Assembly (NCBI GenBank): GCA_021234155.1
Contig: JAJEKV010000020.1
Coordinates: 7,610,563 to 7,674,562 of the forward strand
Direction: 5' to 3'
Length of the DNA: 64,000 bases
Origin: Isoetes taiwanensis
Lineage: Eukaryota; Streptophyta; Lycopodiopsida; Isoetales; Isoetaceae
Shown here: in pieces, positions 1 through 12,150 of the stretch
Layout of the letters: the number at the start of each line of letters is the position of its first letter
Numbering within the stretch: position 1 is the stretch's first letter
Made by a program: the position numbers and the translations under genes
The notes under the pieces: model-generated
The model's input: the letters and a program-made list of their open reading frames with translations, nothing else
Database searches by the model: none
Told to the model about the DNA's origin: nothing

Positions 1-722
1 TTTTTCAGTCATTTTTTCAGTTTCCTGGCATGTATCAATGGGTAAAAAAGGGCAGTCTATATTTTTTGAACTCATAATTATTAGGCTCAGAATTGTTTGT
101 CTACCAACAAATGAGCTATGTTATTGTGCAATAATACATTTTCTCAATGGTTGTGTCCATTTGAGCAACAACTCAACAACAAGTAGTCAAGAAAAAGAGA
201 CAAAAATACAATGTGCTAAGTTTTGCCTAAAGGTATTTGCCCAGTATTATCCCAAGATGCACTGAGGAGTTTAATAATCCTATCCCCGCTGTCAATGTAA
301 AGAGCACTTTTTTAATTCTTAAATTTCTTACAAAGATGCGCCACGTTACACACTATATATGCTATCTACTTCTTTTTCACTATATATGCTATCTACTTCT
401 TTTTCATTATAAATATCGTACTTCAAACCAATTGGAAGATCTAAGACACATTCTCCTACTCCATTATCAATCTCATAATCCAAATAGCCAGTCCAAAACC
501 ATCTTAAATCTCTTACACACATAAGCACCTACTGAAAAGAACAAACTAGCGGCGGCGACTGCCGCCGCGACAAATTCTTGTAAAGATTAAATTCTTTACC
601 TAAGCATGCATGTGTTAATGCATGTGTTAATTTCTTGAGTTCCAAGGGTTAAGTAGATCCAACGGTAGAGATTGATGGGATCTCCGCCACGAGAGGTTAA
701 GCGCCAAAGCCCGTCACAGAGG
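1..722. other. Unassigned flank, no gene seen
   Basis: I see no convincing coding region here. The stretch holds a short direct repeat around 343-400 (two copies of a CTATATATGCTATCTACTTC-type unit) and a GC-rich palindromic spot near 551-567 (GGCGGCGACTGCCGCC). Small open frames here have no family signature and overlap on both strands, which argues against coding. Confidence 0.5.
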
Positions 723-740
723 GCTTGCCCCTCTAGGGGC

Positions 741-960
741 TATTAACAGTAATGAATTAAGGGATTAATCTCCCTGAACAAACACAATCAGTTTGTGCTT
801 GTACACATCATCAATCCATGCCAAAGGGCATGATGATGTGTAAGTGTCCATTCATGAAGAGATGCAACTTCGTGCCTCTTCGCGACTATGTAAAGCCATG
901 ATCGGGCTCTTTGGATCAATCATCAATACATACAATTTTCCGCTTATTCGATTATTAACA
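741..960 (+). repeat. 5' LTR
   Basis: This is a 220-bp direct repeat of 3137-3359, beginning TATTAACAGTAATG and ending GATTATTAACA. It differs from the 3' copy by a few substitutions and small indels, for example TTCGTGCC versus TCATGCC and TATTCGATT versus TATTCCTGATT. It contains a short inverted repeat ACACATCATCA / TGATGATGTGT near 800-842 that could fold in the RNA. Confidence 0.92.
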
Positions 961-975
961 TGGTATGAGCCTCGT
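961..975 (+). other. Primer-binding site (tRNA-iMet type)
   Basis: TGGTATGAGCCTCG directly abuts the 5' LTR. It resembles the plant consensus TGGTATCAGAGCC with the CA dinucleotide missing, which would weaken priming. This fixes the element orientation as plus. Confidence 0.8.
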
Positions 976-1843
976 TAAAAGAATTTTGAAGAAATCCGTG
1001 GCTGCCTTGTAGAGCGCTTGACCCGGCCAAGCAACATTCGCCGAAAGATCCCGGACACTCGGAAGAAATTAAGGTTTATCAAAATCTTAAATTTTTTTTT
1101 CCTAAATCTTAAGCAAGCACATAAAGCGGTGAGATTATCTTTGCCATGACATTTGCTCATTGAAGCAAATTTATCATGGCTTCTATACAAAAGAATTGTG
1201 AATTGGCATCCCCCGCCAAATTCATGTTAAGGTCTCAACCATGAAGGCTATGAAGACAGAGACATTATCCGCAGCGACCATCAAATAATGCTCAGCTAGC
1301 TTATTCCAAAGTAAACAAGACACTTTGAACATGCATAAATTTACATGCAAATCTCCAAGAGATGCCACGTAAGGCAATTCGCAGAGATCCATGAAGTATT
1401 CAGACCCCAATTCCTTTATGCAAAGGAAATTGCAAAATGGGTAAAAATCTGAGTTCTCGGATTTTATGGAGGGCAATCAGAGTTGCTACTCCCTTGAACA
1501 ACAGCAGAATTCAATTTCATAGCATATCCGAGGAAACGTATTCAATAATAATCGACCAACCTACAAATAGAAGCCAAAATATCTTCCTGTTTCTTTGCAT
1601 CAGCCGGATTCAGCCATGCCGAAACTCTGGTTTTTGACCAGACCATTATCAGATACGGCGTTCACGGCAAACCCCAGACGTCGCCCAAGAAATTTTTGGC
1701 AACAATTTGCCACGTAAACAACTGAAACCAACAGGTGCGCCCTACCAGACGCACCCCTTCCGGCCCCTTCATCTTGCTTTCAACACCAATTTATCATCTC
1801 TGCTCCAACATCGATTCCATCAAGTCTGTTCTTCCAATTACAC

Positions 1844-2473
1844 TTGACGAGCCTGATCACCTCCTCAAGCCTTATATTTTTTAAAGCAGACATTTATTCT
1901 GATTTTGGAGCACTTTCAACAAGCAAGAAAATCCTTACGAATTTTCACTTGGTGCTGATAACTATGGACAAAGGGAAGAGACCCGCAGAAGAACAATCTT
2001 CGAACTCACAAGGCAGTTCCAAGTATTCACCTCCTCCAAAGCGAAAGGTGAAATACTCTCAGAATTTGTTTATGATAATGCCAGAATTATTTAAGACTTC
2101 CAATAAGAGAGTCAAAATCATGGATTGTGAACTAAATTCACATCATCCACATTTGGACCTCAACTCATACTGTTGCTCCAAGCATCAGCAAATGCTTCAG
2201 CAACCGGTGTACCATTTACACCATCCAGGGGGAGAGACCAAGGAACCTAGTTCCTTGAATGGTCCTCGGATTCATGAGAGTCCTCTTGAAATTATTGAGA
2301 TCACTTCGGATGATGACACTCCAAGTAATGAGAGTGCTCCATCCTCAATTTCTATCATAGAAATTTCTAGTGACTCATCTCTGCCGCACTTGAGTCTTAT
2401 GATGGTGATATATATCTCGACCTTGAAAGGTCTTCATCTCCTTATGAGCATTTTACGTATTGCTCTAGCATAA
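1844..2473 (+). CDS. Internal ORF of the non-autonomous LTR element, function unknown
   Basis: An open frame of 209 codons lies in the internal domain of the LTR element. A more credible start is the methionine near 1963 (MDKGKRPAEEQSSNSQ). The product is hydrophilic, with a lysine-rich PPPKRKVK patch resembling a nuclear localisation signal, a His/Gln/Pro-rich middle and Ser/acidic runs (EIIEITSDDDTPSN). I see no CCHC zinc knuckle, so I cannot call it gag with confidence. It may be a remnant gag or a chance frame. Confidence 0.35.
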   Translation: MTSLITSSSLIFFKADIYSDFGALSTSKKILTNFHLVLITMDKGKRPAEEQSSNSQGSSKYSPPPKRKVKYSQNLFMIMPELFKTSNKRVKIMDCELNSHHPHLDLNSYCCSKHQQMLQQPVYHLHHPGGETKEPSSLNGPRIHESPLEIIEITSDDDTPSNESAPSSISIIEISSDSSLPHLSLMMVIYISTLKGLHLLMSILRIALA

Positions 2474-3121
2474 GCACTCATAATTCGAAAATGAAGAGTT
2501 ATCTATGGCAACCGAAGATCTAATACTATCGACTCTTAAAAGCAGCCACAACTGGAGCTCAAGAGTCTTCGGAGTCATCATACTCCAGATAAGTTGTTCA
2601 AATTATGCAAAATAATAAAAACCATCCATAATAAGTTGGATGTATAAACCCACAAACTAGTGGTCATCTCCATGATGTTAAAGCCACCTCTAAGTGGTAC
2701 TCCATAGGGCACTATCTCTTCTAGGTTCTTGATGACCATGTTCACTCAAGACCTAACAACTCTCCAACCTGGATCTTGTTGAAAGTTTCCAAGATCAAAA
2801 GGGGGAGAAGTTAGGGAAAGCCATATGCACATGGCACACCCAATTTCTGTGTGAAGAGTAGTGGAGTTATTCTGGAAGTTTGATCTTGTAAACTTCCAAA
2901 GACTTGAAATGAAGTTCAAGTATTGCAGCTTACAAAGTTAAGGGTAAGTCCACAACCCTAGTGGTACCTAACTTGTAATTTGGGAATAAGCCCACATTTG
3001 ATGGCACCCATAGTAATGAAGACCACATTATGGTGGTAATGCTTATCATGAAGCTGCAAGTATGGAAAGGAGCAATGAAGCCTCCAAGATGAAGCCGCAT
3101 TTATATAAAGGTTTGTTCATG

Positions 3122-3136
3122 AAGATTAAGGGGGAG
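3122..3136 (+). other. Polypurine tract
   Basis: AAGATTAAGGGGGAG immediately precedes the 3' LTR. This is the expected position and composition for the plus-strand DNA primer of an LTR element. Confidence 0.75.
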
Positions 3137-3359
3137 TATTAACAGTAATGAATTAAGGGATTAATCTCCCTGAACAAACACAATCAGTTTGTGCTTGTAC
3201 ACATCATCAATCCATGCCAAAGGGCATGATGATGTGTAAGTGTCCATTCATGAAGAGATGCAACTCATGCCTCTTCACTGACTATGTAAAGCCATGATCC
3301 AGGCTCTTTGGATCAATCATCAATACATACAATTTTCCGCTTATTCCTGATTATTAACA
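3137..3359 (+). repeat. 3' LTR
   Basis: This 223-bp copy of the 5' LTR ends TGATTATTAACA and is followed directly by the GGGGC target duplication. Confidence 0.92.
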
Positions 3360-3384
3360 GGGGCAACCCAAAAATTAAGTGATA

Positions 3385-6300
3385 CCCTATATTTTGCATA
3401 TTTGACCTAAATTACCTAAATGCCACCATATTTTTAGGGCAACAGCCTCACCACAAGTGGCCACTTAGGGATGCCTCATATGTCACTGGCAGATTTCTGC
3501 CGGATGTCAAGCGTCTCACTTGCCGGATGTCAAACCGTTGAGACGGTCAGGTTGAGACGCTCAGGTGTAAACTGCTCCAGCAGTTCCGGGATGAACGGCT
3601 CAGACGTCAAACCGGCCCTCTCAAATAAACTACACTTACTAAAAAGATTTACACGTGAGGCGCCTCTTACTTCGAAGGTTAACTATCCACATGTCAAAAA
3701 ATCTGAGTGGTTATGGCTTCAGCGGTCCTTCAAAATTCGATGGCCGTTCCGGACGTTCGCCTAGGTTAGAGCAGAAGATGCTCCACAAAGGTATGGATCC
3801 ACGCCTTATATAAATCAGCGTTTTGTTAGCTTTTATTTATCGTAACTCTATTTCAGCCTTAAAAGTTCCCGGCATCACAGGATAATTTGAGTTGGATGTG
3901 GCTTAAGCCATTTGATCATGATCTAGAATAGACTGTTTCCAAAATTCTATGGCCGTTTTGGACGGTCGCCTAGGTTAGATCAGAAGATGCTCCACAAAGA
4001 TATGGATCGTCGTCTATAGTTAGGTCAGAAGATGCTCCACAAAGGCAAATTAGGGTTTTTATAGCTCCTATTTATCGTAGCTTTACCCAGCCTGCCATCA
4101 CAGAATAAGATCATATTCAAGGTTATAGTTCCTGCCATCACAGAATAATGACGTCCTGGCATTTGAGACGTGAGTTACTATGCCATGCCATTTGCATTTC
4201 GGGTTCTCACTTTGGTATGGACCAACATGTCTATTTGCCAGAGTGTGCTCTGTAAATCTGCAAGTTGATGTTTAGATGTGTTGCAGTCAGTTCTAGCTGC
4301 AAAGGTATGTGCAATGCATTCTTTAGTAAAAACCTCTGCATGACATGATTAAAAGTTTTATCTGATCTGGAGGTTAGGGTCTTAAATTTACATTTCAAGT
4401 GCAAGCTATGGAAATCTTCTTCTTTGTGTGTTTTTGGGCATGCCTACATGCCCTTTTTAAAAACAAATGCATAAAAATCGTAGTTAGCTTACTGATAACT
4501 TATACTTAAAAGCCAACCTGACAAATACGCAAGTCCAAAAAAAAAAACTTGGCAGGCGCTATTTATTCCCCCAACTGGCATATGCATTTATGTTGCTTCA
4601 TGTCTTTTTCTTGCCTCGAAATGTATTTCTTTACCAATACACTAGGTTATCCTAGGGTTCTTCAAGCACAAACATTCCAGTTGCGCGCCCTTTCAGCTTC
4701 ACTTTTTTCTTTTAAATCTTTGTACTGGAGTCATCCTGATTTTCCTGTAAACTTGAAGTATGGCCAGGTTGTTCATCACGGTTATGTGAATGTACCTCCA
4801 ATACATCTAACAAATTTGTTTTGTTACATTCCTGCAGGGGAGTGTATTAGCAGCAAAATTCATTAGCAATATGACTGTTCACTGTTCTTTCTTAAATGCT
4901 AGCATTATTCCAGGAGAAAGGGACTTATGGCGGTATGACCTAAAAACAATTCTTAATACCACGTATGCATTCCCACCAGGCTCCTATTTCACTATGGTGC
5001 TGCAGGCTTTTAAGCACTCCATGTATCCTCTGATTCATTTCATGGCTTGCAAATTGTGTATCAGAAACCATTATTTGACTTGCAAAGGCATAGAAAGTCA
5101 TTGTTTTTCGCTCAGTTTAAAAACTTTTTTGGAATTGTGACGAGCATATGCTGATATCATAGAGCTCCCATTTGCATCTGATCGACATGCAAAATGCATC
5201 CTCCATATTTCCCCAGGAGCCGGATCTGTTGTTGGTCTGTGTGGATCAACGAATTGGATCGTTGCTGCTCTTCCCACAGCTGCAATGAGATGACTTGGCG
5301 AACACAATTTGGTACTACTTCATGCCTCTATTTATAGGTTTCTTCATCGGTTTTGGATTTTGAGCTCATAACATGGATTCCTTTCTTGCAGTTGCACCAT
5401 CATACATTTGCATGTTTTGGGCAAACTGGAAATTGACAAGATGTATATTCACCTTGTCTTTATGTAAATACATAAATTGATTTCAAGTTTGTGATATGGG
5501 TTGCACCCGTGATGATTTTTTGTTTGATGTTATGGACATAAGGTTTTTCTATCTAGCTGAACTTGTATGGAAAGCTGGTGAGTGAAAATAAAATGGTCCT
5601 ATCAAACTAAAAATTGCAAATAATCTGCTTTGAGTCTCTTCTTCATTAGCAAAATAAACATAGACAAACGTAGTTTGATGTGAAAACTTCAGTTTTGCTA
5701 GTTTACTTCAAGAATCTGGTCATTTGCATGCCATAATTCATTTTGGTGAGAAGCCAAAATTTGATGTTGGCAAATTGAGAAGCCAAAATTTGATGTTGGC
5801 AAATCGAATTTCCAAATCCTTTTTTAGCAAATGCTAAACTTTAAAACTTGAAGTTTGATCTGAGACCTTAAGGTTTATATAGGAACCCATAATGTGACAA
5901 AACAATGAATACTAGTGCTGTTTTGTCTAGTGGTTTCCCTCCCTTTATGCCATGAAAATAGGACTTTTGAGCAGCAAATGGACCTCCTGCCCAATAAAGC
6001 TCCTAGGTAAAGCTCTTGTAAACCCATCTATCATGCTAATACTGCAGCAAGGTGGTCTGGAACCTTCTTGATAGGAGAGGAAATGATAGAAAGGGACCAT
6101 TTGACTAGGCATACAATTAATGGAAATCTATGGTAGGAGTTATTTACTGCCATTACCATTGATTATCCAATGTAAAAATTGTTAGGCATTTTTTCCCTCT
6201 TAAGATATTTGAGTCTTATACAAATTTGGAAATAAGACTGATTGTTGTTACTTTCTTGAGCATAGGAGGAAATGAATATGATGGTTCAACATGACGTTTT

Positions 6301-7223
6301 CCTTGATTGCTTTAGTGTGTGATTATGGTGCACATAGCTCAAACTCTAAAAAATCAACGTATTCTTTTTGAAATGCCAAAATTTGCCTTGTTTTCGACCA
6401 TAGCATATGTCGGTAGCATATTCGGCTATGTGTTTGAACCATCAAAGGCCTAAAAACACTATGTTTTCGGGGACAACGATCCCTTTGCCACCGCAGATCG
6501 ACGTTTTCAATTTCGTGTGTATGTTCGTGGTTCTAACATTAATGGCCAATATTTACTAGGTTTGCTCTTAGTCACATTACCTTTAACTGACCCTAGTCCA
6601 AAACATGGAAAAATCTCTAGTTAGCCGACCTTAACCTCAACATGGTTGTCAAAGTGGGTATAGAAACCTTGCCATCATAAGGGTCCCATCTTGGTGAACC
6701 CTCTCCATGACATAGATTTTATTTCACAATCAGGGCAAGCCCAGACCATCAATTAGTTCATGCTATAATTTTATCCTAAAAAGATAATTGTGAAAAGGCA
6801 TGAACCAATAAATTTTATTACTATGAGAAACTAACTCATCCAAAAAAAAGAAATTGATCGCCTACCTATATGAGTGTCTAAAAGTACTTTAGGAAACTTT
6901 GCACTTTGATGCGGCCTTTAAAGCATTATCCAAGCTATGTAACTCACCCTAAGAAAGGATATATATTCCCACAAACATTCGTCGAAATCAATACCAGTTA
7001 TAGATTGAAGCAAAAATAAGGCTAAGCCAATCCAATGAAAAGCAAAAGAAAGAAAAAAAAAAAAGGGAAATTCATCCATGGTAACCAAATGTCATCTGTT
7101 ATCTAGCAAGAGAACTATCTAAGCGCATGTAAAATCTATTATCATTAACCTAGAAAATTCTTTTGCAGGGCACAAGTGTCCATGATGGTATATCTATAGA
7201 CAATCACCCAAAGGATTTTTACA
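3385..7223. other. Intergenic region with short direct repeats, no gene recognised
   Basis: Around 3763-4050 a unit containing CAGAAGATGCTCCACAAAG occurs three times (about 3772, 3979 and 4026), each after an AGGTTAGA/AGGTCAGA motif. A 28-bp tandem duplication (GAGAAGCCAAAATTTGATG...) occupies about 5750-5805. A 50-codon open stretch at about 5140-5293 (AYADIIELPFASDRHAK... on plus) could be an exon, but I recognise no family and see no clear splice sites. The other open frames look random. Confidence 0.5.
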
Positions 7224-10200
7224 ATGTCTTTTTTTGGTCTGACACAATTGGGAGACCCCAATATATTTGCATCTAGTTCGAGGTACAAGCAACCTGTGCA
7301 AATACACGATGTAAATCCAAAAGCATTTCTTATTGAATTCAAACGCATTTCTAGTGAAAACGAGACACCATTGCTTAGTAGGAAGTTGTTGCCCCAACTA
7401 TTTCCACAAGTAATTCAACGCCAACTTCATCCAAAGGGAGTGTGAGCTACTCTTTTGAGGTGCTTCCAATTTCCCGAGGTGCCTTGTTTTCTCATCTTAG
7501 CATTTTGTATATATAGATTAGGCATAAGGTTAGTACTTATTAGTATTTAACATGCTTGTTTGCTCAACCCCCTTCTTTTTTTTTCTATATAGGTTTTTGA
7601 TGTCCGAGGAGGGCATATAACATTGGAGGAGTTTGAGGAAGGCCTCGAAAGATTTCAAAGTGAGTTCATTTAAAAATACCTTCTCTGTTACGTGAAATTT
7701 TGTACAACATTATCTCATAGGGATGTGTCTAATTTAAAATGTTCTATTGAAAATGCAATTGAAACGAACATATTATAGCTCTTACCATCAACACACAAAA
7801 ATGAGTAACCAATTATATGTTGCATTTCAACGCATTGATGTAATGAACGGGACCCTCAAATTACGCCTCTATTGCGTCTAATTTATCACATGGAATTGGC
7901 TTAGGTTATTCACGAGCCTTTTATTTCGGCCTGCATACGAGATTGAGATTCGGTAGCTCCGCTTTCAATCAATAGATTGAGAGATTCGAGAGACTCGCCA
8001 CCACTATCTCCGGCGGAGTTCGGGTTTATGTAAAAACCGGAGGAAAGGGTTCTAAACAAGGCATCGGCATCTCGCCATAGCCATTACATTTAACCGGAAG
8101 CATATGGCCAAAGTCGAACTAAGCGCAGATGCCATAGCCGGATCAGCAAACTCTTTCTGCAAGGTAGACCCTCCCGCCTAAGCCATGGCGGATCTGCCGG
8201 ACTTACGCGAGACCAACCCTAAGCCATAGCCCCGTTCGTTTTGCCCTAAAAGCCATAGCCATAGCCATAGCCATAGCTCATGACGCCATCGCTTTTGTTT
8301 GATCCAAATTTTTTTTTTTTACTGGCCGAAATTTGAGGGGTTGCCCGCCGCGGAAAATACCTTAGGTTGGTTTCGGGGGCAATTTGCTTTCGACGCGATT
8401 GCTGTGGCGGGCCACGCCGCTTTTGCAGCTCGTCGCCATGTTGGCGCTTTCTCGCGAATTACCCCTGAAATTTTGGGTATTTTCCTATACGTAATTGTTA
8501 CTAGTGATAAAGATATGGCCATCTTATGCCCCAAATGCATGCGTATATCTCATGAATTCTATAATTTGAGAACCCCCATGATGGATGCACATGCATATTC
8601 AAACAAGCAGGGTGCATTAAATACATGATGTTGAAATAACCCTCCAGATGAGTCTAGAATTGGCCACTCCTGCCATGGGTTAGCAAGGTTGGTGGACTAT
8701 TTAGAATTATATTTAGTGAAGAGAAAGCCCGCTCATTTAAAAATCTAGTGTGGATGGCTATGTTAAGAAGCTTGTGAGTATGAAGGGAGTTAAGAAATGA
8801 ATTATAAGTAGCAAGTCAGTCCTACATTGACTTGTGAGCCACATGAGCATTTGTTAGCATGTTTGTCTATAAAGCATAGAAGCATGTGGGCTTAGGGCTC
8901 ATGCCACAAAATGCAAGAATGCTAGTGTTGCTAGACGAGAGCTTTGCAAGATCAACATCATATGCTTAGTAAACTTCCAAGCATTTGTCTTGCTCTGAAG
9001 CAACCTTTGCGCATGCTCTCTCACATACATGGAAGTGGTTGCACCAGCATCTTATATGTAAGAGGTATGGAAAGGCAGAGTACTACGACTATGAAATTGT
9101 TGTCGTCCTTTTCTCTAGTAAGTTATTACTAAAGAAAAGTTCAGAAGTACAGGCTTAAATATGTTGCATAGTAATTTTGAACATTGTATTTAGTCAATAG
9201 ACCATTTGGTCTCCATGGGTGATACACTTTGATGATCAATTGAGTCTAATAAGATAAAACTAACGTTGAACATTGTACTTAGTCAACAGACCATTTGGTC
9301 TCCATGGGTGATAAACTTTGATGATTAAAATTAACGATGAGATGTTCTTTAATTCAATGGCCATACAATAACATGTCCCAGAATACACAACTAAATTAGT
9401 TAACCATTGCTATAAAAAGTACCATTATAATTTGTCACAAAATGTTTTGAGGTTGTAGCTCATTAAGTAACCATATCGTATTGTATCCATCAATGCACAA
9501 CTAGATTAGCTAGTTTTTTCTAAGCATAGGATTATGATATTGATACCATCCCTGTGGTTGGTTATTACGCATTTTATAGAAGCAACTAAGGAGGAAAGCC
9601 CAAGATTGCATGGCATGTGTCTCCAACAGGTAATCTATGTTTTAAATCCAGGCGACCAAGGTTTGAAGTAAGCTATCAACTAATGACTTGTTATTCTAGG
9701 TTCTACATTTCTTTACAATAAACATGACTACAGGCCACAAAAAATTGCACACCACAATTATAAACAACTTTCAATCCATTGTTGCAAAAAATATGCTGAC
9801 TTTATTGAAGAGGCAATTTCTTCCTCATCCGAGCTTGAATTTAAGAACTTTAAATTGATAAAGAAGGAGCTCAATTGTCTAATTTCATATCAAGTGAAAA
9901 TTGCTCAAAAACAGATTGATAAAGCTCAAAATTTAAAATTCACCGGTACCATTTTGAAAAATATAAGAATGTATGTCGAATTGAGAGGGAGCTTCTTCAA
10001 CTAAGCCTAAATATATAAGTGATTCAAATAGAAATAGAAAAGATCAAAAAGTCTATGTTTAGGTGAACATGAAATCATGCAAAAAAGATATGGTAAAACT
10101 CAAGATAACATTCTTTGCGTCCATGTACTTCTTTGAAAAAAATAAAAACGTTTTGTGCTAGAGATTGACACAACTTAAAGATGCACAATAAACTGAAGTA

Positions 10201-11475
10201 ACATTGAAATATAATAAAAATTAAAAAAGGGAGTCATTGAGCAAAAGAGACTTCTGGTTGAATCTATGCTTTCAATATAGCAACCCATGACTTCTAGGCG
10301 TCTTCAATATCTTCCAATTCAATTTGATAATTCTATTAGAAAGTGCATAGTTTTCTTGGGGTTTTACAAATTGGATTGTAATTAGCTTTTCGAGGTCTGA
10401 ATTGTGATCTTGTTCAACCATTAGAAACTCCATCAGTCTTATTCTCGCCCTCCCTTGAAGATCTTAGTCAGCGATGCCTGACATTCTAGGAATATCTATA
10501 GTATTTTTCAGTAGTTGCCAAGAATACCAAACTATTTGGAAATTTATTAGACATCACAGGTTTCAGAGGGTACTAAGCAGTTTCAGTACATACATGTTTA
10601 GACAATGCTTTTTTATACACTATATAGAATCTACACCCACATAAAAATAATGGAAATCTAGGGGAATTGCACATCAATTTATATTACACTTGAAGAAGCT
10701 ACAAAGAAGGGAAGAGATAAGGGTGCAAGTCATATTATCCACAACACCAAAAACAAAGAAGAAAAAAAAACTATTGGCCTACAAGAAAGTACAAAAAGCA
10801 AGGGATACCAATAAACTGAGTAGGGATGAATCCCAACATAGGGAAAAAGTTGATATTAAATATCAATGTGGAACTTTATAGGAAAACTAACGGTTTTGCC
10901 ATTTAGAGGCAGTGGGAAATGGTCTTACTTACCAATTTAAAGTAATATAATTATATACCAAAAGGTGATAATGATATATCTTAAGAGACATAATTAATTC
11001 CACAATTTTTTATTGTTATATATTATATTAGCACACTTAAATCCATTTTAATATTTCTAAGTGACACATCTTTTATTCTTTCTTTCTTTTTACTTTTCAC
11101 TTATAACATGACCTGTGATAATTTTCATTTGCAGACAAGTTTGATGAGTCAGTTCCAAAAGAAAATTCTTATTTAAAGGTAATACTATGCTATGTTTTGA
11201 ATTTGGTATGTTAAAGATATGAATTTGAGATACTAGTTTATCCATGCTATTAAGATCTAAACAAATTCTTGCAGTATGAAGGAGATAAAATAAAACATGT
11301 TCGAGTGAAATTTGCACCGTCCGATATTCAAAGAATGCCCATAACAGCAAACCAAAATTATGGCTGGGAAATGGAAACTAGACTAAAACCAAAAAATGAG
11401 TACTTCCCTTTAATGAAAACTGATGTAACAACAAATGAAGGGATCAACCTAGACAATTATTATTGCCCTTTATAA
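7224..11475 (+). CDS. Four-exon gene for a conserved-looking 175-residue protein of unknown function
   Basis: Exons are 7224-7439, 7593-7659, 11135-11178 and 11275-11475. All introns start GT and end AG, and all phases agree (0, 1, 0), giving one uninterrupted frame of 72+22+15+66 residues from ATG to TAA. The protein starts MSFFGLTQLGDPNIFASS and contains an acidic helix-like piece (ITLEEFEEGLERFQ) spanning exons 1-2. It ends in a basic/aromatic tail with KFAPSDIQRMPITANQNYGW and NYYCPL. No signal peptide or membrane segment is visible. Compact, Pro/Tyr-rich proteins with a YGW motif recall small axonemal (microtubule inner) proteins, but that is only a hunch. An upstream non-coding exon ending before 7170 is possible (TTTTGCAG at about 7169). 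Intron 2 is 3.5 kb and has absorbed foreign sequence. Confidence 0.7.
7660..11134 (+). other. 3.5 kb intron 2 with probable insertions
   Basis: This intron separates exons 2 and 3 of the gene at 7224. Between about 7840 and 8640 the base composition turns GC-richer, with GCCATA hexamer repeats near 8251-8278, which suggests an inserted element. Around 9177-9326 there is a direct repeat with a 90-bp period (GACCATTTGGTCTCCATGGG in both copies). No coding family is recognisable. Confidence 0.55.
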
Positions 11476-11802
11476 GAGAAAAATGCAATTCAAACTCAAT
11501 GTTTTATACAAAAATATAAATGAAACAGGCAAAAAATAATATTATGTTCTATAATTGTATCATTTGTTTCAAATGACTAGCCAAATAAATTTGTAAACAA
11601 TTATTGGGCATAGCTCATCAATAAAACATCTTCAAATGTCTTCCTCGCATGTGAAAATACAAATTACAAAACAAACATGGATATGAACATTCCTTATGCT
11701 CCATGCATATGTATTATACAAATCGCTTGCAGTTTGTTTTACAAATTGCACTAATATTACATTTGGTGCCATTGTATTATATAAATCACTTAGATGGTGT
11801 AT

Positions 11803-11815
11803 TTGTGTGTGTGTG

Positions 11816-11907
<92 letters not shown>
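11803..11907. repeat. (TG)n microsatellite
   Basis: About 105 bp of nearly pure TG dinucleotide, with one GTTG interruption near the 5' end. The Val/Cys and Thr/His open frames over it are artefacts of the repeat. Confidence 0.97.
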
Positions 11908-11908
<1 letters not shown>

Positions 11909-12075
11909 AATAAAACCATAGGAGTGAGCCTCAAACAAGAAGCCATGCACTAAACAAAGGTTTGTAGATTAGATAACATTGGCCTAATAGAAGATGTGAG
12001 CATTTTGTTTGAATACTAGATTTCTAAAAGTGTGGATTAAGAGACCACATAAGAGAAAACGGTTTAGGGAAAGAT

Positions 12076-12150
12076 AATTGAATTGAAATTTATTATCTAC
12101 GGGACCAGAAGGTCTATGGGACCAAATACAAGAAAGAGGGCACAATCTAC
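12076..12150 (-). mobile_element. LINE 3'-end remnant
   Basis: AATTGAATTGAAATTTATTATC followed by CCAGAAGGTCTATGGGACCA parallels 51,161-51,225 (AATTGAATTGAATTTTATCG, AAAAGGTCTATCAGACCAA). On the minus strand both end in repeated TTCAA units, as many plant L1-type LINE tails do. Only the tail is present here. Confidence 0.5.

Larger units (their letters stand above)
741..3359 (+). mobile_element. Complete non-autonomous LTR retrotransposon
   Basis: Two near-identical direct repeats (741-960 and 3137-3359) bracket 2.2 kb. The 5' copy is followed at once by TGGTATGAGCCTCG, a close match (two bases short) to a primer-binding site for initiator methionine tRNA. The 3' copy is preceded by a purine tract AAGGGGGAG. 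A perfect 5-bp target duplication GGGGC lies at 736-740 and 3360-3364. The internal region has no protease, integrase, reverse transcriptase or RNase H, so it must rely on enzymes from another element. The termini read TA...CA rather than TG...CA. High LTR identity suggests a fairly recent insertion. Confidence 0.92.
723..3384. repeat. Dispersed palindromic repeat split by the LTR element
   Basis: Removing the LTR element and one GGGGC rejoins a near-palindrome, CTTGCCCCTCTAGGGGCAAC followed by CCAAAAA. The same core occurs in reverse orientation at about 44,821-44,850 and 48,287-48,315 (TTTGGGTTGCCCCTAGGGGG). The LTR element therefore inserted into a copy of a repeat family that is present three times in this window. 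Confidence 0.6.

Noticed and set aside
11632-11953. Long Val/Cys and Thr/His open frames on both strands
   Set aside because: They are translations of the (TG)n microsatellite.
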